From assembly GCA_020425835.1 (NCBI GenBank), contig JAGQRC010000040.1, positions 1 through 12,446 of the forward strand: a stretch of DNA of 12,446 nucleotides. Reading direction: 5' to 3'. The position numbers and the translations under genes are program-made. The stretch is from Planctomycetota bacterium. Lineage in GTDB: Bacteria > Planctomycetota > UBA8108 > UBA1146 > JAJFFE01. This document shows, piece by piece, positions 1-7,621 of the stretch; position 1 is the stretch's first letter, and each line of letters opens with the position of its first letter. The notes beneath the pieces were generated by a model. It had not been told where the DNA came from. It searched no databases and worked only from the letters and a program-made list of their open reading frames with translations.

Positions 1-213
1 ACAGCCGCGAGGCGCGGTGTTCCACGAACCCTTCATTCGTCGGAGCCGTGTCCCGGACGGACACGCATGGTTGTCCTTCCGGGGTTGGTTTGGGTCAGCG
101 CTCGTTCAGCGCGGTTGAGATGCGACCGTTGCCTGAGCGAGGCGCGCTCGGGGTAGTCGGGGGTCGGAGCGCTGGAGGACACACCGTCCGGCGCCACAAC
201 GGAGGAGGTTCTC
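1..213 (+). other. Upstream region and leader of the 214 gene, with hairpins and a possible gene tail
   Basis: No confident gene lies here. One plus-strand frame is open from base 2 to a TGA at 116-118. Its 38 residues have a believable composition (they include HEPFIRRS and FRGWFG), so this could be the C-terminus of a gene entering from the left, but nothing identifies it. Three inverted repeats are visible: a 7-bp perfect stem at 47-53/59-65 with a 5-base loop, a 5-bp stem at 98-102/108-112, and an 8-bp stem with one G-U pair at 132-139/145-152. None is followed by a T-run, so a standard intrinsic terminator is not supported. A strong Shine-Dalgarno sequence closes the region at 201-208. 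Confidence 0.35.
201..208 (+). promoter_or_regulatory. Strong Shine-Dalgarno that fixes the GTG start at 214
   Basis: GGAGGAGG lies 5 bases before the GTG at 214. It is the best ribosome binding site in the window and decides the start of the first gene. Confidence 0.75.
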
Positions 214-936
214 GTGCGGCGAGTGGAGTCAAGTCACGTGAGACCGGGGAGCCAGCGGGAGTTCGGTCGGGCGCTCTGGGTCAGCGTCGCGACCTTTGCG
301 ATCGTCAGCCTCCTGTTTCTCGGTCACGGGGATGCCGAGGAGGGGTCCAAGCTGAACCCACTCTCGATCAAGTTCGAGAAACCTCGCACCGTCACGATCT
401 ATCCGGGGACCGATGTCGAGAACGACGTCAGCGGCATTCCCAAGGCGGGTCGTGTCTACTGGTACCTGCCGTACACCTTGACCAATACCGGCTCCGATGC
501 CGAGAAGTTCTTCGTGAGCGTCAAGGCCTCGTCGGACAAGGATCGCAGCTACAGCGACCTTGCGCTCGGATACGTCGAGCAGAAGATCGAGCGCATCGAG
601 CGCCGGAAGCTCCACTCGAAGGTCGATCTCGTCGCTGAGGGCAAGAGTCTCGCTTCGTACCAGACCTACGCTCCTGGCCAGAGCCGCGAGTGCGTGGCGA
701 TCTTCAACCCGCTCGACCCCGAAGCGGACAAGATCGACGTCTTCTTCCACGGGCTCGTCAACGACATCGTGTTGGAGCCGATCGGCGACGGTCGGTTCCG
801 AGTGACGGAGCGCGTGCTGCGAGTCACCTTCGAGCGTCCAGGCGACGAGTTCTACACCTCGCTCGACCAATTCAAGTTCAAGAGCAAGACGTGGATCACG
901 CTCACGAAAGAGACCAGGAAGAGGGGCGGTCAGTAG
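214..936 (+). CDS. Exported Ig-like protein of unknown function
   Basis: This 240-residue protein has a basic N-terminus, a hydrophobic stretch at about residues 20-37 and a plausible signal peptidase site after GDA (about 41). It should therefore be exported or held by an N-terminal anchor. The mature part looks all-beta. A segment at 81-91 (VYWYLPYTLTN) is followed by a helical, charged stretch around 120-145 and then by APGQSRECVAIF and NPLDPEADKIDVFFHGL at about 153-181. This 'tyrosine-rich strand, then pro-gel-like turn, then DP..D.fdVf..GL' pattern recalls hypothetical proteins common in planctomycetes, which I place by recall only. The GTG start follows GGAGGAGG by 5 bases. The next gene begins 11 bp downstream, so the two are probably cotranscribed. 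No catalytic motif is visible; a structural or binding role in the envelope is an inference. Confidence 0.85.
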   Translation: MRRVESSHVRPGSQREFGRALWVSVATFAIVSLLFLGHGDAEEGSKLNPLSIKFEKPRTVTIYPGTDVENDVSGIPKAGRVYWYLPYTLTNTGSDAEKFFVSVKASSDKDRSYSDLALGYVEQKIERIERRKLHSKVDLVAEGKSLASYQTYAPGQSRECVAIFNPLDPEADKIDVFFHGLVNDIVLEPIGDGRFRVTERVLRVTFERPGDEFYTSLDQFKFKSKTWITLTKETRKRGGQ

Positions 937-947
937 GGCCGCGTCGA

Positions 948-1250
948 GTGTTGGAGAAGCCGAAGGTAGACACGGAGACGAGCCGAGGCGCGGAGGCGGA
1001 CTTTGAGGCCGCTCACTCCGGGTTCGTCCGCTCGCTGACCGTCGAGGAGCAGCAGCTGCTGATCCTCCGAGACGAGCTGTACGACGGCTCGTGGGAGGAC
1101 ATGCGGCGAGATCTCGAGGATCGGCGCGACGGAAAGCCGTACATCTACAAGCTGATCCATCGCATCGAAGAAGACCTGCAGCGAATCGAACGCCTTTCGG
1201 GCTACGAGCGAGAACACAGCGTGAATCTGGGAGAGTTCCTCGACGAGTGA
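948..1250 (+). CDS. Small acidic hypothetical protein
   Basis: A protein of about 100 residues begins at GTG 948 (TTG 951 is equally possible), 11 bp after the preceding stop, with only a weak AGGG at 935-938 as ribosome binding site. The frame stays open upstream to 690, but that part lies inside the preceding gene and reads as arginine-rich shadow, so the start was moved in. The protein is charged and helical, with no signal peptide or membrane segment. The core is a helix containing SLTVEEQQLLILRDELYDG, then SWEDMRRDLEDR, then a helix with YKLIHRIEEDLQRIE near the C-terminus. It is probably cytoplasmic. I do not recognise the family. The tight spacing after an exported protein and before a lipoprotein suggests one transcription unit, and it could be a partner or regulator of either. 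Confidence 0.65.
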   Translation: MLEKPKVDTETSRGAEADFEAAHSGFVRSLTVEEQQLLILRDELYDGSWEDMRRDLEDRRDGKPYIYKLIHRIEEDLQRIERLSGYEREHSVNLGEFLDE

Positions 1251-1357
1251 CCCGGCCGTGCGACCGAGACCGGGTCGCGTAGCGGAGGCCAGTGTCGATC
1301 GACGAGGGTGGGGCCGATGACGGGCTGAGACCGTCGAGACCGGCGACTTCGGAAGGA

Positions 1358-2614
1358 ATGAAGCGAGTGCGAAGCAAGACGAAGGCAGAGGCTCCTCGCC
1401 GGTGGCTGGGGTCCACCCGTGGGTGGATCGTGGCGTTGCTCGCGGTTGTCGGCGCCGTTGGCTGTTCCGGCAGCTCCGAGCGGGAAATGTCCCACAGCAC
1501 TCCGCGAGAGATGATCTCGGCGGACGGCCGACTCGAGAAGAAGGTTCCGGACGACGAGCTGGCGCGAGTTCGGTTTCGCGAGCTGTGGACGTCCAACGTC
1601 GGGAGTTCGATCGAGCAGCTCTGGTACCTCGGAGGAGACCTCTACCTGACGACCAAGGGCACGCGCACGAGCCACCGCCTCATCAAGGTGAGCGGCTCCA
1701 GCGGCAAGATCGAGTGGGCCTTCGATCTCACCGGTCGTCCCGAGTTTCGTCCCACGGTCTACGAGTACCCGGAGGAGCTCGCACGCGAGCGCGAGCTGTG
1801 GCTCGTCCAGAACGATCGACTCCACTGTCTGGACGACGCGTACGGCCTCGAGCTCTACAACATCGATACGAAGGTCTCGGTCTCGACCCCGTGCGAGGTC
1901 GGACCGGAGCGGGTGTTCATCGGAACCTGGGACCACCGCGTCTACGGATTCGGCAAGGCGAGCCGGATCCACGAGTGGACCTACCTCACCGATGCCCCGG
2001 TGGTGGCGGCCCCGACGCTCGCGAAGCTCATGGTCTACGCGGGCAGCGAGGACGGACAACTCTACGCCTTCAACGAGGGAGCCGGTTACCAGGAGGGTGA
2101 GTCCTGGGTCCACCGCACGGGTGGCAAGATCGTCAACAGCCCGTGCTGCTATCGCGATCGGATCTACGTCGGATCGTGGGACTACAAGCTCTACTGCCTC
2201 GAAGAGTTCCGAGGCTTGACCCGCTGGGCCTATCCGTCCGGAGCCCCGGTCGTCAGTGGCGTTTTCCCGTTCAAGGACTCGGTGTTCGCAACGATCCGGG
2301 ACGATCGAAACCCGCAAGCCATGACCACCTCGGTGATCGCGTTGAACGCCGACACCGGGGATCTCCAGTGGGAGCGCAAGGGGCTGGACCAGGTGCTCGC
2401 CGCGGACGCGATCCATTGTCTCGTTCTCGACGGAGACCGGAAGCTGCACGGTGTCCGCCACACCGACGGCCAGACCGACTGGCAGCTCGACGTCAGTCGG
2501 TACGCGTTCGTTCTCGGCCAGGATGCCCGGCAAGGCGCCGAACGGGAGCGCTGGGGACGCCTGGTGCTCGCGACCCGCGACGGCATCATTCAGAGCATTC
2601 AGCCGAAGAGATAG
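1358..2614 (+). CDS. PQQ-like beta-propeller lipoprotein
   Basis: From ATG 1358 the product is 418 residues. The N-terminus is basic, followed by a hydrophobic run and the lipobox AVGC with Cys36, which predicts lipidation. The body is a beta-propeller of the PQQ-like (PQQ_2, BamB-like) type. Three well-formed repeats are VFIGTWDHRVYGF (about 186-198), VYAGSEDGQLYAF (226-238) and IYVGSWDYKLYCL (269-281), each followed by a Trp-containing strand such as IHEWTYL and LTRWAYP. Weaker repeats flank them. Cofactor-binding and active-site residues of true quinoprotein dehydrogenases are not evident, so a scaffold or ligand-binding role is more likely. Start choice is open: GTG 1292 has GGAGG only 3 bases away, ATG 1358 touches GGAAGGA (1351-1357), and GTG 1367 has that site at a good 9-base distance. 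All three keep the lipobox. The 3' end overlaps tilS on the other strand by 29 bp. Family call is firm; the specific role is unknown. Confidence 0.88.
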   Translation: MKRVRSKTKAEAPRRWLGSTRGWIVALLAVVGAVGCSGSSEREMSHSTPREMISADGRLEKKVPDDELARVRFRELWTSNVGSSIEQLWYLGGDLYLTTKGTRTSHRLIKVSGSSGKIEWAFDLTGRPEFRPTVYEYPEELARERELWLVQNDRLHCLDDAYGLELYNIDTKVSVSTPCEVGPERVFIGTWDHRVYGFGKASRIHEWTYLTDAPVVAAPTLAKLMVYAGSEDGQLYAFNEGAGYQEGESWVHRTGGKIVNSPCCYRDRIYVGSWDYKLYCLEEFRGLTRWAYPSGAPVVSGVFPFKDSVFATIRDDRNPQAMTTSVIALNADTGDLQWERKGLDQVLAADAIHCLVLDGDRKLHGVRHTDGQTDWQLDVSRYAFVLGQDARQGAERERWGRLVLATRDGIIQSIQPKR

Positions 2615-4082
2615 GGCGGACCACACGCTCGATCACGAAGGCCTCGAGTGAGCGTTCGGCATCGGTGACCAACCGGAGCCCGAACGTACACTCGGGGCTT
2701 CTTGCATCATCGATCTCATGGTCGGACGCGGCGACTTGCCGGAGCAGGGCCGCAAGCGCGGAGGCGATCCGGACCCACGGGATCCAGGCCACGTGACCGT
2801 CGACCTCCAAGAGTGGATAACGGTGGCGAAGGTCTCTCGGCACCCCGGCGGATCGCAGGAGTTCGAAGACGGACGCGTGCCGTCCGTGACCGATCGCGAT
2901 GCGATCGCCGTTCGTGCAGCCTCGCCACTCGAGTTCCCTGGAAGAGGACGGAAGCCAAACGAGACCGGCGTCGCTGCTCCGGATTCGAGCCTCGCCAACT
3001 CCGACCCGCTCGACTCGGGCGGGAATCCACTCGAGTTCGATCTCCTGCTCCGGTGCCTGTCGAAAGGGATGGGGCGGACGAGGTGCCGTCGTCTCTCGGC
3101 GGAACAGATGGAGCCAACTCCCGACGCGCTCCAGGTTCCACCCCTCGGGCAAGCAGTAGCGGTGCCCGTCGCTTCCGCCGACGAATCGATCCACCGCCCG
3201 TCGATGGTCTCGGTTCAGCCCCTGGGTCCCCGGGTGAAAGCAACACCACAACGCATCGAGCCACTCCATCGCCCGTTCGGATCTCTTGGCCGGATCCGGG
3301 GTATCCATGAGCAGACTGGCCATCTGATCGCCGCGGATCGCGACCGCGATCGGTGACACTCCGCCGTGTTCGGTGACGGCTCGGCAGGCGTCGCTCCTCA
3401 GCCCGAGGATCGCTCGGTCCACCTTCGGGTTGAAGCGTCGAAGTGTCGGAAGCAGTTCGTGCCGGATGCGGTTTCGCGTGTGGGCGAGGCTCCGATTGCT
3501 CGAGTCGTCGCGACAGCCGACGCCGTGCTGCTCGCGGGCTCGAACCAGGGCCGCTCGTTCGACATCGAGAAGGGGGCGAATCAAGCGTCCCCCTGTCGAG
3601 ATCGGTCGCTCGAACGGGATCCCTCGGAGTCCACGCAGTCCGGTTCCCCGCACGATGTTGTGGATGACCGTCTCGACTTGGTCGTCCGCGGAGTGGCCCG
3701 TCGCCACGAAACCTACCCGGTCATGGATGACCCACGTCGAGAAGCGCTCGAGACGGAGTTCTCTGGCCGCCACCTCTTCGGAGATCCCACGGCGCGCTCG
3801 GTGCGTGCGCGTGTCCACCACGTCGACCCGCAATCGCACGCCCAAGCGGTCCGCGATTCGAAGGCAGAATGCGGCATCACGGTCCGCTTCGGAGCCGCGG
3901 AGGTCATGGTGGACGTGGCCGAGAGTGAGGTGGAGATCGGGACGATGCCGAACGATCCACTCCGACAGCAGCAGCGCGAGCGCCGTCGAATCAGAGCCGC
4001 CGGAGAGAGCGACCCGAACGTGCGCCCGCTCGGGCAACTCGAAGCGCTCCATTCTGCGGGCGAAGATCGGGTACGCGTCCAT
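2586..4082 (-). CDS. tilS: tRNA(Ile)-lysidine synthetase
   Basis: TilS attaches lysine to C34 of the CAU-anticodon tRNA-Ile in an ATP-dependent reaction, so that it reads AUA codons. It is an essential cytoplasmic enzyme. The 498-residue protein has the N-type ATP-pyrophosphatase P-loop SGGSDST at 27-33, the family signature GHSADDQVET at 129-138 followed by RGTGLRGLRGIP, and RDDSSN at 191-196 with the basic helix TRNRIRHELLPTLRRFNP. The C-terminal tRNA-binding domain is at about 385-440, with VFELLRSAGVPRDLRHRYPL. The protein is longer than E. coli TilS (about 430 residues). Roughly 55 residues follow the C-terminal domain, and the last of these are encoded opposite the end of the propeller gene. 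The ATG at 4082 lies 24 bp after the stop of the peptidase gene on the same strand, so they are probably cotranscribed. No good Shine-Dalgarno is visible. Confidence 0.95.
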   Translation of the reverse strand: MDAYPIFARRMERFELPERAHVRVALSGGSDSTALALLLSEWIVRHRPDLHLTLGHVHHDLRGSEADRDAAFCLRIADRLGVRLRVDVVDTRTHRARRGISEEVAARELRLERFSTWVIHDRVGFVATGHSADDQVETVIHNIVRGTGLRGLRGIPFERPISTGGRLIRPLLDVERAALVRAREQHGVGCRDDSSNRSLAHTRNRIRHELLPTLRRFNPKVDRAILGLRSDACRAVTEHGGVSPIAVAIRGDQMASLLMDTPDPAKRSERAMEWLDALWCCFHPGTQGLNRDHRRAVDRFVGGSDGHRYCLPEGWNLERVGSWLHLFRRETTAPRPPHPFRQAPEQEIELEWIPARVERVGVGEARIRSSDAGLVWLPSSSRELEWRGCTNGDRIAIGHGRHASVFELLRSAGVPRDLRHRYPLLEVDGHVAWIPWVRIASALAALLRQVAASDHEIDDARSPECTFGLRLVTDAERSLEAFVIERVVRPISSAECSE

Positions 4083-4106
4083 GACGAGATCATAGACGCG
4101 GCGGCC

Positions 4107-5915
4107 TCAACCCGCGACCCGACGCGCGTGCCACCGCTTCCAGCTCGCCTCGAGATGATCGAGGGAGCGGAAGGGGCTCTCCGACCGAACCGCTTCCTCG
4201 ACGGGTCCCACGGCGAGCGCCCGGAAGAACTCGAGCGCCTCGCGGAGCCCCATGCGTTCGATCAAGAACTGCGTGACCGAGTTGGACTGGGCGTAGAACA
4301 GCGCGGCACGCTCCGCTTCCGGGTACTGCTCCCGCGAGAACAACTCGGCGAGACCGAACTCCGTCCCGTCCCGGAGCGCGTCGACGACGACGCGCGCGTA
4401 GTACTGCTGCTTGAACTCCGGCTCCTCCGTCGTGGCGAGCCCCTCATCGAGCCAGAGCGGTGGGCGGGTCTCCAGGCCGACGATCGAAGGGATCAGGACG
4501 TGACAGATCTCGTGCGGGAGTGTGGCGGATTGGAACTGGGGCGCAGAGGCGTCGAAGTGGATCTCGTGGCCGAAGCACTGGCCGAGACGATACTCGTGTC
4601 GGGTGACACCGGAGCTCCACGGAGGCGGCGAAGCGGACGATCGGAAGGCGTCCTGGTTGGGATGGAGGTAGACCGCGACCTTCTTCCTCAAGGGCTGCGC
4701 CCCGCGAAACCACTTCTGTCGCAACCGTTGAAGGTGATGCTCGAGATGGCGACCCACCTCCTCCGCGCGTTCGCGGATCGAGTAGTGGATCTTGAAGTTG
4801 GGCGTCTCCAAGACGCCGGGCTTCGCCTCGGCGTCACTCCAGCGCCTCACCGGCTTCGCCAGGGCGATCGTCGAGCTCTCCTGGAGAATGGCCTCGGCAG
4901 CCCGACGGAGTTCGACCACGTGCTTCTCGCCGTGGATCGTCTCGTGTTCGGGGCCGGCGAGGATCGCGTAGAGATCGGCTGCCCGAGCGAGGTTTCCCGA
5001 TCCCTCTTCGGTGAGCGCGAGGTAGTAGACGATCGCCGGATGTCCGGGAAGCACCTGATATGCCTCACGAAGGTGGTCCCGCGCCGAGTCGAGCTCACCG
5101 TTCTCGATCAGAGGCCGAACCGACTCGACCTCGCAGAAACCGAGGGGGACCCGGACGTACTCGATCAGGTCCGGGTCGTGACTGAGGGCGAGTCGGTAGC
5201 GCTCGCGAGCTCGGTCGAAACGTTCTTGTCGAACCGCCTCGTGCCCCGTGCGCACGGCGACCCTGGCGAAGCGTTCCCGCCAAGCGTCGCGGCGTTCCGG
5301 GTACTCGTCGACGAGCGCCTTCGCCGAAGTGAATGCCGCTTCGACGTCGTCTTCGATGAGGGCGCGCTCCGCGCTCGACTCGAGCTCCGCCATCAGCCGT
5401 CGACCCTCACGGAGGGCGGCGAGCCGTTGGCCCAGCGCGGCGTCGCTCGGCTCGAGCTGCAGCCCCTCGTTCAGATATCGCTCGGCGACATCGAATCGAT
5501 GGGCATCGAGCGCCTCTCCGCAGCGTCGTCCGAGCGCCTCGACCAGTGATCGGCGCGTGGAGGCTTGGGAGTTCTCGGCCAACGCCCGACGGAGGAACTC
5601 GATCGCCTTGTCGAGATCGCGGTGCTGGAGGAGCTTCTCGCCCGTCTTCTCGAGGTACTCACCATCGCTCTCCTTGACGATCTCGCGGATGTCCCGTCGT
5701 CGGAATCGCATCATGCCGTAGGGGAGTTCGACCTCGACGAGATCACCCACCTCGGCCCGGATCTTCCCGCGGATCTGATTCCCGTTCGTCAGCACGACGA
5801 TGTCGGCATGGATCGCCGGCTCGCAGATCGCGCTCACGACGAGAAGCGTCGCGACGCCGAGGAGGAATGGAGTCCCGCGGCGCCGGACCGCCGTCGACAG
5901 TTCTCGCGTTTGCAT
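4107..5915 (-). CDS. Secreted TPR protein with gluzincin (MA-like) metallopeptidase domain
   Basis: This is a 602-residue exported protein. Its signal peptide has an RRR n-region, a hydrophobic core and probable cleavage after AIHA (residue 37). A small beta-domain follows at about 38-80 (VVLTNGNQIRGKI and MMRFRRRDIREIV), a type often seen at the N-terminus of planctomycete secreted proteins. Helical TPR-like repeats fill about 85-350, for example DLDKAIEFLRRALAEN and LARAADLYAILAG. The C-terminal third (about 370-595) resembles the peptidase MA/DUF1570-like group: HEICH at 468-472 is an HExxH zinc site and WLDEG at 488-492 supplies the third ligand, Glu491. The active-site residues are intact, so activity on a periplasmic or surface substrate is plausible but unproven. 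The frame is open to an ATG at 6044, but the start at 5915 gives a proper signal peptide and has GAGGGAAG 5 bases upstream. tilS follows 24 bp later. Confidence 0.88.
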   Translation of the reverse strand: MQTRELSTAVRRRGTPFLLGVATLLVVSAICEPAIHADIVVLTNGNQIRGKIRAEVGDLVEVELPYGMMRFRRRDIREIVKESDGEYLEKTGEKLLQHRDLDKAIEFLRRALAENSQASTRRSLVEALGRRCGEALDAHRFDVAERYLNEGLQLEPSDAALGQRLAALREGRRLMAELESSAERALIEDDVEAAFTSAKALVDEYPERRDAWRERFARVAVRTGHEAVRQERFDRARERYRLALSHDPDLIEYVRVPLGFCEVESVRPLIENGELDSARDHLREAYQVLPGHPAIVYYLALTEEGSGNLARAADLYAILAGPEHETIHGEKHVVELRRAAEAILQESSTIALAKPVRRWSDAEAKPGVLETPNFKIHYSIRERAEEVGRHLEHHLQRLRQKWFRGAQPLRKKVAVYLHPNQDAFRSSASPPPWSSGVTRHEYRLGQCFGHEIHFDASAPQFQSATLPHEICHVLIPSIVGLETRPPLWLDEGLATTEEPEFKQQYYARVVVDALRDGTEFGLAELFSREQYPEAERAALFYAQSNSVTQFLIERMGLREALEFFRALAVGPVEEAVRSESPFRSLDHLEASWKRWHARRVAG

Positions 5916-5920
5916 GGCGT

Positions 5921-5928
5921 CTTCCCTC
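5921..5928 (-). promoter_or_regulatory. Shine-Dalgarno deciding the start of the TPR/metallopeptidase gene
   Basis: On the minus strand GAGGGAAG sits 5 bases before the ATG at 5915. This favours that start over the in-frame ATG at 6044, which would add 43 proline- and glycine-rich residues ahead of the signal peptide. Confidence 0.7.
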
Positions 5929-6046
5929 GGGCTCGGAGTCGCGCCGGGACGGTCGAGTCGGCCCTCGCCTGTCTTATCGGACGGTCCGGGGCCGGCGTTC
6001 GGTGGTTTCTCGTCGGTCGCAGTGGAATGACTTCGATCGGCCAAAC

Positions 6047-6055
6047 TGTTACACT
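6047..6055 (+). promoter_or_regulatory. Extended -10 promoter element upstream of purB
   Basis: TGTTACACT fits an extended -10 (TG, one base, then TACACT). It lies in the most AT-rich patch of the 242-bp divergent intergenic region, about 100 bases before purB. No good -35 hexamer is visible, as expected for extended -10 promoters. The same TGnTACACT pattern recurs at 10559. The minus-strand promoter for the divergent gene may share this patch. Confidence 0.45.
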
Positions 6056-6108
6056 TCCCGGCTTTCTCGCCGACCTGGCCGGGTCCGCGACCGGTCTGAG
6101 AATTGGGC

Positions 6109-6140
6109 GCCTCGAGACCGTCGCGGTCCCGGTCCGAGGC
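6109..6140 (+). promoter_or_regulatory. Two-level hairpin in the purB leader
   Basis: GCCTCG at 6109-6114 pairs with CGAGGC at 6135-6140, and inside this GACCG at 6116-6120 pairs with CGGTC at 6124-6128 around a 3-base loop. It ends just before the purB ribosome binding site (GAAAGG, 6145-6150). It does not resemble the purine riboswitch. In GC-rich DNA such a fold can arise by chance, so regulation is only a possibility. Confidence 0.25.
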
Positions 6141-6157
6141 TCGCGAAAGGCGTTGTG

Positions 6158-7615
6158 GTGTCCGACGACCCGACCCGAGCTCAAAAGTCGACCACCTCCG
6201 GTGAGGACTACACCGATCCTCTCGCGCAGCGGTACGCGTCGGCGTCGATGAAGACGTTGTTCTCGCCCCGCCGCAGGGCGCTGGCCTGGCGCGACCTCTG
6301 GATCGCTCTGGCCGAAGAGGAGCGAGCGCTCGGTCTCCCCATCGACGCCAACCAGGTGGCCGCGCTGCGCGCCCACCGGGACGAGCTCGATCTCGACCGA
6401 ATCGCCGAGCACGAGGAGCGGCTCCGACATGACGTGATGGCGCACATCCACCACTTCGGAGAGGTCGCTCCGGAAGCTCGCGGGATACTCCATCTCGGAG
6501 CCACGTCGTGCTTCGTGACCGACAATGGCGACCTCGTGCTCTATCGCGAGGCGTTGACGATCATCGGGCAACGCTTGTTGCGATCGATCCATGCCCTGGC
6601 CCGTTTCGCTCGCGAGCATGCGGACCGGCCGACGCTCGGCCTGACGCATCTCCAGCCCGCTCAGCTCACGACGGTCGGGAAACGGGCAGCGCTCTGGCTG
6701 CAGGATCTGGTCGACGTTTGGCGAGAGGTCGATCGCCTTCGCATCGAGCTGCCCTTCCGCGGCGTGAAGGGGACGACGGGAACCCAGGCGTCCTACCTCC
6801 AACTGTTCGGAGGGCGACACGAGGACGTGGAGGAACTCGAGCGTCGAGTGTCGGCTCGGATGGGCTTCGACCGCGTCTTTCCGCTGACGGGACAGACCTA
6901 CTCTCGGCTCTGGGACCATCGCGTCGTCAACCTGCTCTGCGAGATCGGCATCGTGCTCCACAAGATGTCGACGGACCTGCGACTCCTGCAGAGCTGGGGC
7001 GAGATCGAGGAACCGTATCGATCGACGCAGATCGGGTCGTCCGCGATGCCCTACAAGCGCAATCCGATGCGGGCGGAGCGCATGGGGGCGCTCTCGAAAC
7101 ACTTGATGGCGTTCCCGACGAGCGTCGGGACGATGGCAGCGACCCAGTGGTTCGAGCGCACCCTCGACGACAGTGCGCTGCGCCGATTGACGATTCCCCA
7201 GGCCTTTCTGACTGCGGATGCCCTCTTGATCATCGCGCGCAATGTCTGCGACGGCTTGATCGTCCATCCTCGGGTCATCGAGCGTCGGCTCGCAGATCAG
7301 CTCCCGTTCATCGCTGCCGAAGAACTCCTGATGTTGGGGGCGTCCCGCGGAGGGGACCGCCAAGAGCTGCACGAGAGGATCCGAAGGCTCGCTTGGCAGG
7401 CGGCGCAGGAGATGCGCGAAGAAGGCGCGCCGAACGGGCTGCGCGGGATGTTCGAGGCGGATGACGTGCTCGGACCGTTGCTCGCCGAGCTCCCGCCGTG
7501 GGAGGCGACTCGTTTCACCGGTCGCGCTGCGGAACAGACCCGCGCTTACCTCGATGACGTCATCGCGGCCCTTCCCGTACCACCGGAGGACGAACTCCGC
7601 GAGTTGACGGTTTGA
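6158..7615 (+). CDS. purB: Adenylosuccinate lyase, long animal-like type
   Basis: PurB releases fumarate from SAICAR (to AICAR) and from adenylosuccinate (to AMP), serving de novo purine synthesis and AMP formation in the cytoplasm. The 485-residue product has the superfamily signature GSSAMPYKRNPMRAE with the catalytic-loop serines at about 294-295, the active-site segment RLRHDVMAH (His91, His96), and THLQPAQLTTVGKR with His164. As I remember human ADSL (484 residues), long stretches match almost exactly, including GVKGTTGTQAS, QWFERTLDDSA and VIERR, whereas B. subtilis PurB is about 430 residues and much less similar. Start: GTG 6158 has GAAAGG 7 bases upstream, and GTG 6155 is the alternative. 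The frame stays open to 5867, but that part is intergenic in character. rsgA begins 6 bp after the stop, so the two should share a transcript. Confidence 0.95.
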   Translation: MSDDPTRAQKSTTSGEDYTDPLAQRYASASMKTLFSPRRRALAWRDLWIALAEEERALGLPIDANQVAALRAHRDELDLDRIAEHEERLRHDVMAHIHHFGEVAPEARGILHLGATSCFVTDNGDLVLYREALTIIGQRLLRSIHALARFAREHADRPTLGLTHLQPAQLTTVGKRAALWLQDLVDVWREVDRLRIELPFRGVKGTTGTQASYLQLFGGRHEDVEELERRVSARMGFDRVFPLTGQTYSRLWDHRVVNLLCEIGIVLHKMSTDLRLLQSWGEIEEPYRSTQIGSSAMPYKRNPMRAERMGALSKHLMAFPTSVGTMAATQWFERTLDDSALRRLTIPQAFLTADALLIIARNVCDGLIVHPRVIERRLADQLPFIAAEELLMLGASRGGDRQELHERIRRLAWQAAQEMREEGAPNGLRGMFEADDVLGPLLAELPPWEATRFTGRAAEQTRAYLDDVIAALPVPPEDELRELTV

Positions 7616-7621
7616 TCGACC

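Noticed and set aside
48..638. Plus-strand open frame of 196 codons over the first gene
   Set aside because: It is arginine- and glycine-rich, has no ribosome binding site, and overlaps a gene with a strong ribosome binding site and signal peptide.
229..1596. Minus-strand open frame of 455 codons
   Set aside because: It lies opposite three plus-strand genes with better starts and believable proteins, and its translation shows no motif.
1202..2626. Minus-strand open frame of 474 codons
   Set aside because: It is antisense to the propeller lipoprotein, whose repeats and lipobox are clear.
3366..5549. Plus-strand open frame of 727 codons across tilS and the TPR/peptidase gene
   Set aside because: It is antisense to two genes with clear motifs. 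Its translation is rich in Arg, Glu and Val without domains, as expected for a shadow frame in GC-rich DNA.
5867..6157. N-terminal extension of purB by 97 residues
   Set aside because: It has no counterpart in ADSL-type enzymes and would cover the promoter-like element. GTG 6158 has a ribosome binding site.
6061..6157. Purine riboswitch in the purB leader
   Set aside because: The fold is a nested hairpin and lacks the three-way junction and conserved core of the purine riboswitch.
5834..7372. Minus-strand open frame of 512 codons
   Set aside because: It is antisense to purB and to the divergent intergenic region, with no recognisable domain.
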